Origin: Xiphophorus maculatus
Lineage: Eukaryota; Chordata; Actinopteri; Cyprinodontiformes; Poeciliidae
Assembly: GCF_002775205.1 (NCBI RefSeq)
Contig: NC_036450.1
Coordinates: forward strand, 12,915,479-12,979,478
DNA: 64,000 nt
Direction: 5' to 3'
Each line of letters opens with the position of its first letter. Within the stretch, counting starts at the first letter, position 1. Shown here in pieces: positions 22,131-33,082 of the stretch. The notes under the pieces are model-generated. The model searched no databases and had not been told where the DNA came from. It saw only the letters and a program-made list of their open reading frames with translations. The position numbers were made by a program, and so were the translations under genes.

Positions 22131-23093
22131 AGCAGAAAAGGTCTCATTAATTTATTATGATTGTAAACGCATTTTAAAATCTACAATACTGTTTGGGCCT
22201 TTTCAGTGTGGTTTAACATGAAATTTATTAGGAAAGCTGTGTGTAAAACTGAAACCTAGTTAAAGTGCCACTTTCTGTAAAACTCTACAGAGAAAATCAA
22301 CTAAAAGTGCCTAAGGAGGGATTTTCTTCCAACTACAATTTCTGTCCAAAAGTACAAAATAACCTGGAAGTAGAGGACAAGTCAAGTATCTTTTCCCAAC
22401 ATGAGTTCTGACTATAAGTCAAAAAATTAAAATGATCCTTATTATCTAAGAAATCAAGAAAAAAAGAAAGAAACATTAAGCACAAAAAGCATGTTGGTCC
22501 TGTGGTCAGGCTTTTCAGACAAAATCTCAAAAAGGACCAAAAGATCATTTCCAAAATGTTTACCACTCCAACTCCGATTTCATTAAGGCACAATCAAATT
22601 TCTAAAGCTATTATTTTTGCAGTTTGTCTTGAAATAGGTGGCACTGAAATCCCTAAATATTATCAACCTTTGGTGCTTGATGCCTGAACTTGCCAGCAAA
22701 ACTCGCAGCACTTTGTTGAGGAGGTAGAGAGACTTGGAAGTTAACAGAAGACGAGTAAACCGATCAGAAAAATCTTCCAGTCAGGAAAGAAATGTAGCTA
22801 AAAAGCCATAAAGACTAACTTGAAGTGTTGAATTAGGTTTACGACATGTGCAATGCAGACGAAGACTCACAGGGAAAGAGGGAAACTTCAGGATCTACCA
22901 TTTAGTGCAGCTTGCTTCAGTGTTAGAACTATTTTTATATTGTCTGATTCTGTCCGGGGTAATCAAAAAAGAGAGAGAAAAATAAACTGTTGCATGTTTG
23001 AAAGTGTTTCTTGTAAAGAAAAAATATTTTTCATAATCATGTAATCTGTGTGGTTGAAATCGCAGGTTTGGTTGCTTATCCTGATTTGATTTT

Positions 23094-26000
23094 TCAGAGT
23101 TCTCCTCTGAGTCGCATGTGCAGGTCCTCCTGGTCGATCTTGCTGGCCTGTTCGTGCCAGCGGTGATGAGCCAGCAGGGCCACGTTCCGGGCCGAGATGG
23201 CGCTCATTTCCATGGCGCTGGCTGCCCACTCCACGGCGTTGAGGTAGTACAGCCGGTTGTGCAGGACGAAGGGCGGCGTCTTCCGGTGCGGCGGACGGTA
23301 AGACGGGTAGGCGAGCCACGGTGTCTCGGACACGGAGTCGTAGGACAGAAACATTTGCTGCAGCTGCTCCGGGGTCAGCGGTTCCGAGGAGAACACCTTC
23401 CAGACTTTAGGGCGGCTCGCCGGGGGTCGCCTGTAGCCGTCGGGGATGTGCACGGGGTCCAGAGAGCTCAGGCTGTTGATGGCGCAGCCCTTGGAGTCGG
23501 TGGTGAGGATTTCGGACACGGTGAACTCGGAGGCGGCCTCGGCGCTCCCCAGGTAGGACATGTTCAGGGTGCCGTGCACCAGGGTGGCCACCGTCTGGTG
23601 GTAGAGACCCGGGTAGTGAGTCGGGATGGGAGGGGAGAACCCCGAGAACGTAATGTCAGACTTTCCCTGATGAAGTGGTGTCGCTATGACGACGATGTCA
23701 TACAGAGAGTGCGCCGAGCCGGATTCTCCGACGTAGTTGATTTCGTAGTAAGAGACGGTGCTTCCTGAAAATAGAGAGCAGAGAGGGGACTTGGTGAGGC
23801 AGGGAAATAAAATAAAGTTGGTTTTACGCTAAATGAAGCAACATGGAGATTACCTCTCTTTGATGGACGGGTCTTCATTGAAATGGAGCCGACTTTAGCA
23901 GGGATGAGATCACTTCTGCTGTGGTAAAGGAGTCCAGAGCACACTCTCTTATTCCCACCGTCCACTGCCCACAGGCCTGAGTCCACCCCAGCTAAGGACA
24001 CCGCCCCTGAAACACAACACTTCCATGTCAAATTCACTCTGGAGGAATGAACCCGAAGTAAACCTGATATTATTGTAAAACTGCTGACAGTTTCAAATAC
24101 TTACTGACCCTTGACTTTGCTCTCTGCAGATCTATTAGTGAAACTTTCCCTGTTTTTAGCTTTTGTTTAATATCTACATTGTCATTTGTTGTACTTGTTT
24201 ATCAATTAATCAAATTTTATTTGTATAGCACATTTCCTCAACAAGGCAGTTCAAAGTGCATTACATCATAAAAACAAGAAAATGAACAATTGAAAAATTA
24301 ATTTTTTTCAATTGCCGACATTACACATCAAAATGTTGCCTAGTGTTTCATTTATTATGGTACAAAAGCAACTCTAAACTTTAAATCTGGGTTCTTAGTC
24401 CAGATTTAAAGAATTTCAGTGTTTTGGCTGTTTTACAATTTCCACAACGTTTCAAGAAGAGTAATGACACAAAGAAAATTCTAAAAATAGATTGAAAATA
24501 TCTATTTTATATTTGAAAAAAAATAAACTTTTCATACTTGAAACTTCAGACAGGAAGTGAAGTGTTACATAAAAGGTTATGTTTAATGCCTCAATTTAAG
24601 TTTATTTTTTAATTTCTAACTTTAATATAAAATGTTTTTGCACGTTAAAAAACATTTTTCATTCTTCAAACTTGAGACTAAGTGTCATATTGTTTTTATG
24701 GAAGTAGCTACTACAGAAAGAGAACATTTGGAAGAAGGAGATCTGATCTACATAAAAACAGTACGGAGGATAAAAAAAACAACAAAAAAAAAACATTCAT
24801 AATCCAAAAAAAATAAACATGCATCCTTTTCCTTCTCCTTCTCTATTATGCACTACTTTTTAATTAATCTAGCTCCTAAAATTCCCCACAAAATACTCCC
24901 ATTACAGCCAAGTTGTGGCTGTAATGTGACAAAAATGTAAAAGAGGCCTTCTGGTGAAGACACATACCCACAAAGCCATTGATGCGGACGCTTTGGCCGT
25001 AGTTAACACGCGTTATGGGTGCAACAATATCGTTGATGAAGGCCTGTGAAAATCCATCTCCCATCATGGCCTCCTCTAGAGTTTGATTCATCAGGGTGAG
25101 GAAGCCGTCGCCTCCCATGGCGTGCAAGAGCTTCTCCACAGTAGAGAACGAGTATCCGTACTGCTGATACTGGTAGATTCTGTCAACGACAGGATGTACA
25201 GGAGGATTAGGGCACCTGCAACACTTCTGAGCTCATATTGCAGCATTGCAACTAAAATCGGTGAAGCCTACTCTCTCACCTCATAAATTTGTCCAGAACG
25301 CTCTCCACCCACATCTGCATGCGGACAAAACTGAATCCGTAGCGCCAGAGCATCCTGAAGAAGTTAACAATGAACCAGTCGCTCTCTTCAAACACTAGCT
25401 CTTTCCCATCAAAGATCGCCATTTTAGAGGGGACGTCTTTCCTCTGGGGAATACCTGTTGACAACGAGGCATCAAGTTTAGAAAACACATATTAATCTGA
25501 TGATCTGTCAAATAAGCCGTGGTTGTGCTGAGGTTACCTATTTTTTCAATGAACTGCTTCATGTGTAGGTTCAGAGGGTGGATCACAGAGCCTCCAGTCT
25601 CATACTCATAATCCCCTATCTTCACCGTTGCCAGGCGCCCTCCAACTGTCCCCGACTCAAACACATCGATCTTGACAACGGGTCCAAACTCCTCCCTCAG
25701 GTAATAGGCTGCGGCTGTTCCGCCAATCCCTGCGCCGATCACAGCTGGAAAAGGAGCAGAGACAGAAAAGTAAAGCACAACGTGTGCTAAAATGGGGACT
25801 GCAGCCACATTTCTCTGGAATCACTTAAACTCTAGAGAAGATTGTGAGCATCATTTGATCTGTGAAGCACGGTGGTGGCAGCATCATGTTGTCAATGTGT
25901 TTAAATGGACAGAAATATATATTGTTAAGAAATTTGTTGTTTATAATATATATATATATAGGTATATTGTCTTTGGGTTTTGTTTTGTTTTTACATTGGG

Positions 26001-26833
26001 GAACAAGAGCATGGGTTATGTGCAGGATATCTGCATTTGGTCGCTGTGAAGCTTGGGAAAAAAAGTCTTTTGAAACTTGTTCTTTGGTCACAGATTGATT
26101 TTCTTTTCTGAATCTATTTAAATTAACTCCATTCTATGAAGCAAAATTGAATTCATTAATATTAGAAACTAAATATTTACATAAATTCTAGTAAAAAAAA
26201 AATGCTTACCTCGCTTTTCTAAAGTGATTTCTGTGTGCTAAATAACGCAATATGGGAGATTTATCTTTTCAAGAGAAGTTTTGTTTGTTTTTCTATTTTC
26301 CTCAAATTTAAAAGCTTAATGTCTTTAGCATTTGGTAGTATTATCTTTTTAAACTGTATGATTTGAAGCGGGGTGTTCAAAGTGTGACCTGGCAGCTATT
26401 TGCAGCCCTTTGGATCATTTTGTTATGCTCCTTACCCACAATTTGAAAATTGAACGAATTTGTCTTTAAGCATAGGTGGTTTGAGATCAACACTCTTTTT
26501 AAGGTGAAACTTTAACAAAGTCTTCTTAATATTTTTCTTTTCTTTTATTAACCATGGTGCTGCTTTCTTGGGTTAAATGTGGCTAAATGCAGCAAACCCT
26601 AACCCATCTTACCGAATGCAACACTGGACCTGAATGTTCACTGCAAAGAAGTTTGAATGATCAGAAGAACCAGTCCTCCTGGTGACTCCTTCAGGTTTGC
26701 GGCAGCGTCATTTGTACTTGCCTATTTTCTTTGGCTGCTCCAGCAGCTCCGGAGCTGAGGCCAAACTTCTCCTCCCAGAGTGCCAAAGCCCCAGGAACAG
26801 CAGGGTTCGCAGTGAAAGCGTGCGTAATGGCAT
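23094..26833 (-). CDS. pcyox1: Prenylcysteine oxidase 1
   Basis: Flavoprotein thioether oxidase that degrades prenylcysteines in the lysosome, releasing cysteine, an isoprenoid aldehyde and H2O2. Exons (minus): 26833-26722, 25744-25538, 25454-25280, 25179-24968, 24006-23854, 23764-23094. Phases agree and give 509 residues (human 505). A hydrophobic signal peptide occupies residues 1 to about 26. The FAD-binding GxGxxG motif reads AVIGAGIGG (38-46). The family blocks GGRLATV and [13 protein letters not shown] follow, and the large last exon encodes the conserved C-terminal half. Intron 1 has a GC donor (ATAG|GCAAGT), confirmed because only this junction restores the conserved PKKI-AVIGAG reading. 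PCYOX1L is the paralogue alternative; the fam136a/gmcl1 neighbourhood favours pcyox1. It is divergent from fam136a. Confidence 0.94.
24195..24320. repeat. Fragment of a common fish interspersed repeat
   Basis: In pcyox1 intron 4, 'tttatttgtatagcacattt' is followed by 'caaggcagttcaaagtgcat'. This matches a sequence I recall as very frequent in teleost introns. It is short and degenerate, and the class is not certain. Confidence 0.45.
25805..25905 (+). mobile_element. Tc1-like transposase fragment in pcyox1 intron 1
   Basis: The plus strand encodes a short [11 protein letters not shown]-like peptide at about 25,862. It resembles the HGGGSIMVWG-type block near the first catalytic aspartate of Tc1/mariner transposases. 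The rest of the element has decayed. Confidence 0.6.
25906..26690. other. Rest of pcyox1 intron 1, nothing identified
   Basis: AT-rich intron with a short TA microsatellite near 25,950. No exon is required here: the phases of exons 1 and 2 join directly. Confidence 0.5.
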
Positions 26834-27734
26834 TGTGGCCGTCGTCTACTGGTCTGCACCCAGGAACATAAGTGCATGAAGAAGAAACAGGAACCACTGA
26901 TAACTTCTCCTGAGGGTCAAAGTTCGCACACCTTAGATCTGCCAAACCATGCGGCGGAAAGCGCAGTACTATCTTTCTACAGTCATGTTCAATGGTACTC
27001 ACAATTTCAAATATCACCACAGAGGTGTTGATTCAAAAAAAACTTTGACAGAGTTAAGAAAAAACATTAAAGCGCGAAAAAAATCTCCTCTAACTACTTG
27101 GAAAAACAGAAATTAACTGGGTATGAAGGTAAATGTAAAAACAGAAAGTTAAATAACGAACTAGAGCAGTTTAACGGTTGAGTCCCTACAGGGAATCGTG
27201 AACGTCGCTCAGACTGAGAACCAACTTCCGGGTTCGAGCTTGAATTTCACAATAAAATACATCTTAATGTGTAACCCCTGACAAACGAAATAATACCTGA
27301 ACTATCACCCCAAATCCCAGAGGACCACCCACAACCACATAGAAAACAAATTTCCTACAGCAGGTCTTTAGCTAAAATTATAAGTTGCCTTTTTTTCAAA
27401 ATGTAGTGTGACATTTGTGACTTTAAGCGAGTTTTATTTGAGAGTAAAAATAGCTAAAAGGAAAAAAAAAGGTTGCATAGCGCTATAATCTCCTCAAGCT
27501 TTTATTTTGAAAAGCTTGAGGAGATTGGCGGAAGTTGTCACTCTCCATCGAAGAAACGGAAGAAAGTCGGAAATGACCCAATCATCTCTAATCTTGGACC
27601 ATGCTTGAATGGAGGTGACCTTAGTTGTTACCAAATTGTGAAGAAAGTTGTGCGGCGCAGTTGGACTTCCGGTCTCGGTTGAATGAGAAACTTGTTCTGA
27701 GTGTCTTTGTAAAGGAGCAGAGAGGCCTGCGGAG
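26834..27734. promoter_or_regulatory. Head-to-head promoter region of pcyox1 and fam136a
   Basis: The two start codons are 901 bases apart on opposite strands, so this interval must contain both promoters and both 5' UTRs. It has no TATA box in an obvious position. A perfect hairpin lies at 27,487-27,526, about 210 bases before the fam136a ATG. Shared regulation is inferred from the geometry only. Confidence 0.55.
27487..27526. repeat. Perfect 17-bp inverted repeat (hairpin)
   Basis: The left arm AATCTCCTCAAGCTTTT (27,487-27,503), a six-base loop ATTTTG, and the exact complement of the arm (27,510-27,526). It contains no mismatch. No T-run follows that would suggest a small RNA terminator. 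Confidence 0.9.
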
Positions 27735-29798
27735 ATGGCAGAGGCACACCAGACACGCGTGCAGAGGGTGGTGGAAGAAATGGTCCAATCTCTGGAGAGG
27801 GACCACATCCGGAACATGCAGGTTACTGATCTTTCTCACACCAGGATGGCGCTTTGTTTACCAATAAGTCGTCCTGACAGGCTGCTGTTTTGTGCTGCAG
27901 GGACGCATGTTCAAATGCAGCGCAGACTGCTGCGGCCGTCCCTCTGACTCCATGACTCAGGTGCATCAGTGTATCGAGAAGTGTCACACTCCTTTGGCCC
28001 AGGCTCAGGGGCTGGTCACCTCAGAGCTGGAGAAATTTCAGGTGAGGACCTGCAGCCCTGATACCGTCTTCTACCACAACCACAGGTTTACAGAGGAACA
28101 GCCGGCTACTTTTGGAGGGATAAAGTAATATTTTATGATATTAGTAGTTCAGTTGGACTGGACCAGTGACAGTCCAACTGAAGCAACACGCACCCTATTA
28201 AAAAATAGCCAGAAATCCCCTGAGATCTGCAGCAAATACCAGATGTTTACATGATCTGCATAAAAATACATGTAACTTTTTTTCCCTCACTGTCTGATAT
28301 TAAATCAGATTAAACTGCCCCTGTTTAGGTCACTTTGGATTAATCAAAAGAATACTGTTTAAAAATGTCAGATTAATGGCAATTCTGTTTTATTTTCCTC
28401 GAAATACAAAGTTTACACACATTAAGGTTACTTTGGCTTTAAGATACATGTTTTTGAGCTTCTGATTGGTTAATAATAATAAAAAAAGAAATACACCTGT
28501 GCATGTGTATTATAAAGCAGCGCCCCAAACACTCTGCTTCCACTATCTTGCATGACAGCAATAATGTACAGCAGTAAGGCACATGAATGTGTTAAAAACA
28601 CTGTTTTACTTGCAGTAAATCTTACATATTTTCTTTGTCAGCCATCTATAACATAAAAGTTGTAGTGTTACCAAGTTTATTTCTATAAAATGTATATATG
28701 TTACAGCAAAAGATACAATGAAAACTGTCAGTTTCAATAAAAAGTAAATTTTTTGTGTGTTTGTGTTTAAGATGCTGGTCAGAATTAATATTCTCATCAA
28801 TATTAATTTCCATTAACACTGCACAATATACGTCACCCATTCAGTTAAATATAATTGTTTAACATTTTCATGCTATCTGTGGGGGTAAAGCCACATTTTA
28901 CTCACTTCTCTCCTTTTTTTTCTGCATCAGCATGTTCTCAACACTCCTTTAGCATCTTAGTAAATATATAAGGTTTAGTCACCAGATGCAGGGAGGGTCC
29001 ATCCTGATCAAATATATCGTTGAGTCGTATTCATAGCTCTTGAAACATACTCGTCTACCAAATATTGCATCCAAGCGGTTCTTTCGCAACTCTTATTTCC
29101 AGGCATTAAAAAATTAGTCAGAATTTACTGTTAAGCAATATGTGATGACATAATGAAAATCGCCCACAAACTACATGTGGTAAATAATGCTAGAATAAAA
29201 ATATTAAGATTTTGAGTTTAATCTAATTGTCTGAACATACGTCTCATGAAAACCTGAATTCCAGTTCAGTTCAGCATTATTTTGTGTAATTAGAAATTCA
29301 TCGCTTCACATTAAAGAGACTTTAGGAAATCTTTTGGTAAATAGATGTTTGGTGTTTTTTGAGAACGTAGATCATTAATTACCTGTAATATTTTCTATAG
29401 AAATAAATAATAGATAAGAATGACTATTTGAATTATTCTTTAGAAATTGTTCACAATGTAAATAAACAAGTAGCTCTAGGCAAATTTATTTATTTTTTTC
29501 TACATATTTAATTGAATCTGCCTTTTTAATATGAACCTTTAGTTTGTTCTGTGTTTTGTTGCTTCAGTTAATTTGTGACAGTCAGTTTCTTCTGTTCTGC
29601 TTCCCTCAGGACCGTCTGACCAGATGCACGATGCACTGCAACGACAAGGCGAAGGATCTGTTCGACTCCGGATCGAAGGAGCCGGCCGTCCGATCGCTCA
29701 TGGACCGCTGTGTGGGCAGCTGTGTGGACGACCACATTAACCTGCTCCCTAGCATGACCCGGAGGCTCAAGGAGAACCTGGACTCTATACCGCAGTGA
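27735..29798 (+). CDS. fam136a: FAM136A (mitochondrial CX3C protein)
   Basis: Small conserved protein of the DUF842 family. In mammals it is reported from mitochondria, probably the intermembrane space, with unsettled function. Exons: 27735-27821, 27901-28041 and 29610-29798, all phase 0 with GT-AG junctions, giving 138 residues, the same length as the human protein. Four CX3C elements are visible: CSADC, CIEKC, CTMHC and CVGSC. That pattern matches twin-CX3C helical hairpins stabilised by disulfides. The start [16 protein letters not shown] follows a good context (gagATGG). It is divergent from pcyox1 and convergent with gmcl1. Confidence 0.95.
28042..29609 (+). other. fam136a intron 2, nothing identified
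   Basis: A 1.57-kb AT-rich intron. The open frames inside are low-complexity and have no splice or homology support. Confidence 0.5.
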
Positions 29799-30160
29799 AG
29801 AGCAAGTAGTCTGGACTTGGTAGACGCCAGGTTAGTGACCAGAGGATTTCAGGACAACCACAAAAGAGCAATTCAAAGACTTTGATAGTTATTGTGAGAT
29901 TTGTTACTTTAGCTTAAAGCTAGTGATTTATCTAAATTCAGAAATCCAATATCATGTTACCATGCAGTGCAGTGATGGTAGATTTATTTGAAACAGATCT
30001 GACTTTTAATTTAAATAGATCAATGTTACCTCATGTGCATCTCGATGGATTTTGTATGCAGCTCTTCCTGGTCCTGCTACTCGCACTGTTTTGTTTTGTC
30101 TCAATTAGTTCTCCAGTTTTTTGTGTTGGTGTCTACCTCCACTGCTGTTTATATGTGTGA

Positions 30161-30166
30161 AATAAA
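30161..30166 (+). terminator. fam136a: fam136a polyadenylation signal
   Basis: AATAAA in 'gtgaaataaaataac', 363 bases after the stop codon. It is the clearest signal downstream of the gene. Confidence 0.55.
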
Positions 30167-30654
30167 ATAACAATCAAAGTAATAAGTGTTGTTTTATGTT
30201 GCTCTTAAAAACAATTGAAACATTTTTTTTATGGAAAATTAGGCTTGAGAAGACTAACACTGTGAGGAAACTGAAGAATAGGAGACCGTAGACAAATTGT
30301 CAAACACATAAATGCAGTTACTGTAAAAACCTACAAATATGTTGAATCAAATGTAGAATCTGTTTCATTTTGCTACCAGTTTGATTTGCATTCACCTTAT
30401 TTAGTATAAATTTACAGTATGGATGAGGTTGGTGGTGAAGAAGTTAAACTGAGCACAGTTCAGAAGTTATTGACTGATAATATTAATCTGAAAAGTAAAC
30501 TGATCAAAACTAAACTCATTCCATAACTTTTAATCACTCGCCTAAATAAGAAGTGATGATTTAAAGCCACCTGGAGGAAAGAAATAAGTTGAAATGGTGA
30601 GAAAAAAACTTTAAAAATTCTGTCATGATTAGAGTAAAAATATTGAAGTTAAAG

Positions 30655-30765
30655 TGGAAATAACTTTAACTATTTAAAGTTAAATAGTTTCAAAAGTTTA
30701 AACTATTTAAATAGTTAAACTATTTTGAAACTTTTGAATCTTAAGTTTCAAAAGTGCTTCTTCCA
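30655..30765. repeat. AT-rich palindromic cluster
   Basis: Nested inverted repeats built from agtttcaaaagttt, actatttaaatagt and aaacttttgaatct. 'ttaaactatttaaatagtt' is itself nearly self-complementary. It is probably a decayed MITE or replication-generated palindrome in the spacer between fam136a and gmcl1. Confidence 0.6.
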
Positions 30766-30769
30766 AGCA

Positions 30770-33082
30770 GGTTTGATGAGCCTCTTCTAGCCGAGGAGAA
30801 TATTTATACACTGAAAGAAATTTTTTAATAAATCCTTTTCTAAGCCACTTGGTCATTTCATAAGCATGACTGACGCAGGTCTTTTCTAAGTGTCACTTCT
30901 GTTTATTCTTGATGTATTTTTTTTTTTTTTTGACTTTGACATTTCGGCTTTATTGTTTTAGTTTTCCATTATTTCGATTTCTTGCTCATTTAATCTTACA
31001 AAGGGAAAGAAACAAATCTTATTTTTCACCAAGTGACTTAAAGACTCAATTGTACAACAGCTTTCTGAGTATGATGAAATTAATCACGGGTAAATGATCA
31101 GCTGGCCGCCTTGGACTAATAGTTCAATTCTCTGTACGTGGCTAAAGAGCACCAAGTGGTCAAATAATACATAACTCCAACTATCCATTATACCTGCTTG
31201 TCCTTATGGTGTTGGTCCATATTACCAAATTCTTTTGAGTGATACAAATTACTCTTTTGGGTAATTTCAAATGTTATAACGGGTAAATTACAAAAATATG
31301 AATCCAGCTATTTTCTTCTTTGGATGCAGTGAGTGTTTCTCAGCACTCACTCAGATTAGAGTTAAGACTTGTTTTGATTCAAATTAAACTCAAGTGTATT
31401 ATTTTTTAACTGTTTGAGGAAGGTGATTTCAGTGCTTTTATAGTAATATGGAGTGATTCAGATTTTTCAACTTCATATTAGCTCACAAACTGATGAGTTA
31501 GCACAAAATGTCCTTTCTTTGAGAGAGAATGCTCGTTTCCCCACTTCATAATACGTTAACAGAACTGATAAAAGTCTTTAGAGCAGCTAATTGAAAAGAC
31601 AGAAAATAAGTGACATTTAATTTTCTTTCAATGCAGTTTGCATTTAATTTGTTTTATCGGGATGACTGTTGCTTTGAATGTTTTAATGATTCAAACACAA
31701 CCTGATAAAAAAATGTTGACATTTCTAAAATGAACAGAGGAAGAACAGGAAGTCTAAACTTTTACTCTAAACAATAAGTACAAGACAAATCACCCCATAT
31801 CTTTTAATGTCCAACTTCTTTGCTCATAAACACGTTTGTGTACCTGTAATAAAACTGTAATAAAAGATCGGACTGTGTGATAGCACCACGGCCCGTATGG
31901 AAGGGCAGTTTTATTGGCAGTAAAGAGAAATATATTTTTTTGCAAACATAAAACATCCACAAAAATAAAAAGGTAAAAAAAATAAAAACCCAAATAAAAA
32001 AGTCCAAATTTATACATAATAACGGCTGTACAAACAAATTCATTGGAGATCCAGAAATGTTAAAAATACATATAATTTACGACTGAGAATCCCCCAGGTT
32101 TTCAAAACGTATCCAAATAAACAATGAATAAATCTACAGAATGAGAGCAAACTTAAGAGGTAACTGTGCAGATTTTGGTAACTACTAAGCTACTTTGCGT
32201 TTGCTATGAGTGCAGAATAAAGATTTAACTCAAGTAATTCAAACATCTTCCCCCATAAATAATGATCAGGAGCCCAACTGAACATCAGCGATGGAAAATA
32301 ACACTGCAGGAAACCTGTGGAAATATATTGAACAGTCCAGCAGACAGAAGAGTCTGGCTTGACTTTACAATGCTGCTTCACTCAATATGAGGTGAAGATT
32401 ACAAAACCAAGTTCTGAGAAGCTGCTCTGTTGTAGAATTGAACAAACACGCAACCACGAGTGTAAAACCATGTTAAACTAGAGTCATTCTCCTTCTACAG
32501 CATGCCATTCTTTTTTTCCTCATTATTTTTCATATGTACAAGTCCACATGAGGCAGATATTCTCTTTCAAATTTACACGTATATATGTATATTTTGATAA
32601 ACCAAACATTTGTAAATTTGGACCGTTTCTTTGATGAGAGTGAGTTGGTCTGATATATGATGAATCCATTTAAACCTGTTGTTGAGCTCATATTTTTTAT
32701 TTGATAGCGCTCTAATATCAACTTTTAAATAAATTAAAAAAAAAAGTTAATAAGCAGAACTAAAAAAACCTCCTCCAGCAGATCATCCCATCTTGAAGCT
32801 ATGAAGTTCCTAAACCCAACCTGAAAAGCAGATTTCCCCTACTCCCTTCCACTTTAGTAAGTGGATGATTTGTGGATAAATGCATGGCAACGGAAGATGG
32901 CGGGCATCACTGAGAACAGCTTGGTGTCAAAATGTACCAAAAACTGCCCATATGGATGTGAAAATACCCCCAAACTCCACCACAAGCATGCAGTCAGTGT
33001 GTTCAAGATGTGTTCGGTTAGTCTTTGGGTGAATGTCTTCATGTCAACAGGAATGGTAGCAGCTAGTGGCTGTTAGAAGCTA
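30770..33082. other. Spacer and gmcl1 3' UTR
   Basis: No coding exon was recognised. The right part should be the 3' UTR of minus-strand gmcl1; AATAAA on the minus strand occurs near 31,908. The left part is AT-rich spacer to fam136a. Confidence 0.4.

Noticed and set aside
23118-23768. 216-codon plus-strand frame
   Set aside because: It is a shadow of the GC-rich last exon of pcyox1 on the other strand, where the conserved protein is encoded.
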